This document shows, piece by piece, positions 32,537 through 32,934 of a DNA stretch of 32,934 bases. Every line of letters begins with the position of its first letter. Position 1 is the first letter of the stretch. The notes beneath the pieces were generated by a model. It made no database searches, had not been told where the DNA came from, and worked only from the letters and a program-made list of their open reading frames with translations. The stretch comes from Dehalococcoidia bacterium UBA7891. Lineage in GTDB: Bacteria > Chloroflexota > Dehalococcoidia > Lucifugimonadales > UBA826. Location: the NCBI GenBank assembly GCA_002500485.1, contig DLRJ01000113.1, positions 88,108 through 121,041 of the forward strand, written 5' to 3'. Position numbers and translations under genes: made by a program.

Positions 32537-32934
32537 CTACTGGCTTAGGAAGTCTCTAGATTTGGATGAGATATGATCTGCAATGTATAGTGCTAGCGCC
32601 TGGATAGTGGAAGTTGGGTTAACTGCCCCGGCGGTAACGAATATACTTCCATCAATGATAAATAAGTTATCGACATCGTGGGTTTGACCGTACTTGTTTA
32701 CTACAGATTCATCCTTGTTTGTTCCCATTTTTGCTGTTCCCATCAGGTGCCATCCAGCCTCTCGTTTTAGAGGGTCATGGGTGATTTCTACCGCACCTGC
32801 CGCCTTCATGACTTGAGTAGCTGTTCCAATGGCGTGATCTAACATTCTTCGACTATTCTCACTCAGAATATACTCGATTTTAGGGGAGGGTATACCAAAG
32901 GAATCTGTAAGTTTCGGGTCTATCGTGACTTTAT
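32537..32934 (-). CDS. GMC oxidoreductase, C-terminal part (runs off the window)
   Basis: The frame is open to the right edge (KVTIDPKLTDSFGIPSPKIEYI, then SENSRRMLDHAIG), so the N-terminal FAD domain is outside. The visible 131 residues are the GMC_oxred_C domain, with catalytic His in GWHLMGTAKMG, FIIDGSIFVTAGAVNPTSTIQ (second catalytic position Asn) and the terminal helix. Probably the flavoprotein subunit of a gluconate-, choline- or sugar-dehydrogenase-like enzyme working with the subunit-3 protein downstream. Confidence 0.9.
   Translation of the reverse strand, partial: KVTIDPKLTDSFGIPSPKIEYILSENSRRMLDHAIGTATQVMKAAGAVEITHDPLKREAGWHLMGTAKMGTNKDESVVNKYGQTHDVDNLFIIDGSIFVTAGAVNPTSTIQALALYIADHISSKSRDFLSQ

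Noticed and set aside
1..32934. CRISPR arrays, insertion sequences, integrases or attachment sites
   Set aside because: No regularly spaced repeats, transposase core motifs or inverted-repeat ends were seen. The three tRNA genes show no adjacent integrase or duplicated 3' end.

Overview
ORGANISM. This is moderately AT-rich bacterial DNA with tightly packed genes and many ATGA or TAATG overlaps. The gene content is catabolic and rich in paralogues: three class III (CaiB/BaiF) CoA-transferases, a luciferase-like flavin monooxygenase pair with its own FMN reductase, two sulfatases, an FMN-dependent alpha-hydroxy acid dehydrogenase, a molybdenum hydroxylase, a GMC oxidoreductase and a thiolase/DUF35 pair. 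This set resembles the expanded gene families known from marine SAR202-type Chloroflexota. That placement is an inference from gene content; no taxonomic marker gene is present.

MAIN FINDING. Three unrelated genes are each interrupted by one in-frame UGA and are otherwise intact, with family-typical sequence on both sides. (i) In a DUF1326 protein (2650-3264, minus) UGA is codon 32, just after a CxC-x3-CxC motif. (ii) In a thiolase-like protein (628-1797, minus) UGA is codon 371, and the expected C-terminal tail follows it to a TAA. (iii) In a sulfatase (30634-32070, plus) UGA is codon 56, exactly the CxPSR cysteine that is normally converted to the catalytic formylglycine. Each UGA is followed by a possible hairpin whose loop begins with G about 15-20 nt downstream, as in bacterial SECIS elements. 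The DUF1326 hairpin is the best. UGA is an ordinary stop in several neighbouring genes. The most economical reading is site-specific UGA recoding, most likely selenocysteine, with Cys insertion by a UGA-reading tRNA as the main alternative. No sel gene or tRNA-Sec lies in the window, so this cannot be closed here.

LAYOUT. 1-168: tRNA-Phe (cut by the edge) and tRNA-Gly. 179-3264 (minus): operon DUF1326 - DUF2182 membrane protein - thiolase - DUF35, holding two of the UGA genes. 3380-6341: DegV, a small SAP-like protein, an unknown protein with an HTH-like N-terminus, a PH-domain membrane protein and tRNA-Asn. 6450-10345 (minus): zinc alcohol dehydrogenase, a 57-residue membrane protein too short for most gene callers, and two overlapping CoA-transferases. 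10465-15865: PAC2 protein, aldo/keto reductase, DUF4286-like protein, a formyl-THF-hydrolase-like formyltransferase, a third CoA-transferase and a CitE-like lyase. 15862-18602 (minus): luciferase-like oxidoreductase - SsuD-like monooxygenase - SsuE-like FMN reductase; the first has a damaged-looking 5' end. 18789-24851: MsrB, a Cys-type sulfatase, MFS and MATE transporters and an alpha-hydroxy acid dehydrogenase. 25027-32070 (plus): lactonase, three-subunit molybdenum hydroxylase, enoyl-CoA hydratase and the UGA sulfatase. 32081-32934 (minus): gluconate-dehydrogenase-type subunit 3 and the C-terminal part of a GMC oxidoreductase.

HOW THE GENES MAY WORK TOGETHER. The parts suggest oxidation of dissolved organic compounds: desulfation (sulfatases), hydroxylation and desulfonation (flavin monooxygenases), alcohol and hydroxy-acid oxidation, CoA activation by CaiB-type transferases, and C-C cleavage by CitE-like and thiolase/DUF35 enzymes. 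Substrates cannot be assigned from sequence. The only gene-free stretch above 300 bases (7485-7802) holds the small membrane protein. The 265-base gap at 20510-20774 shows nothing I can support.
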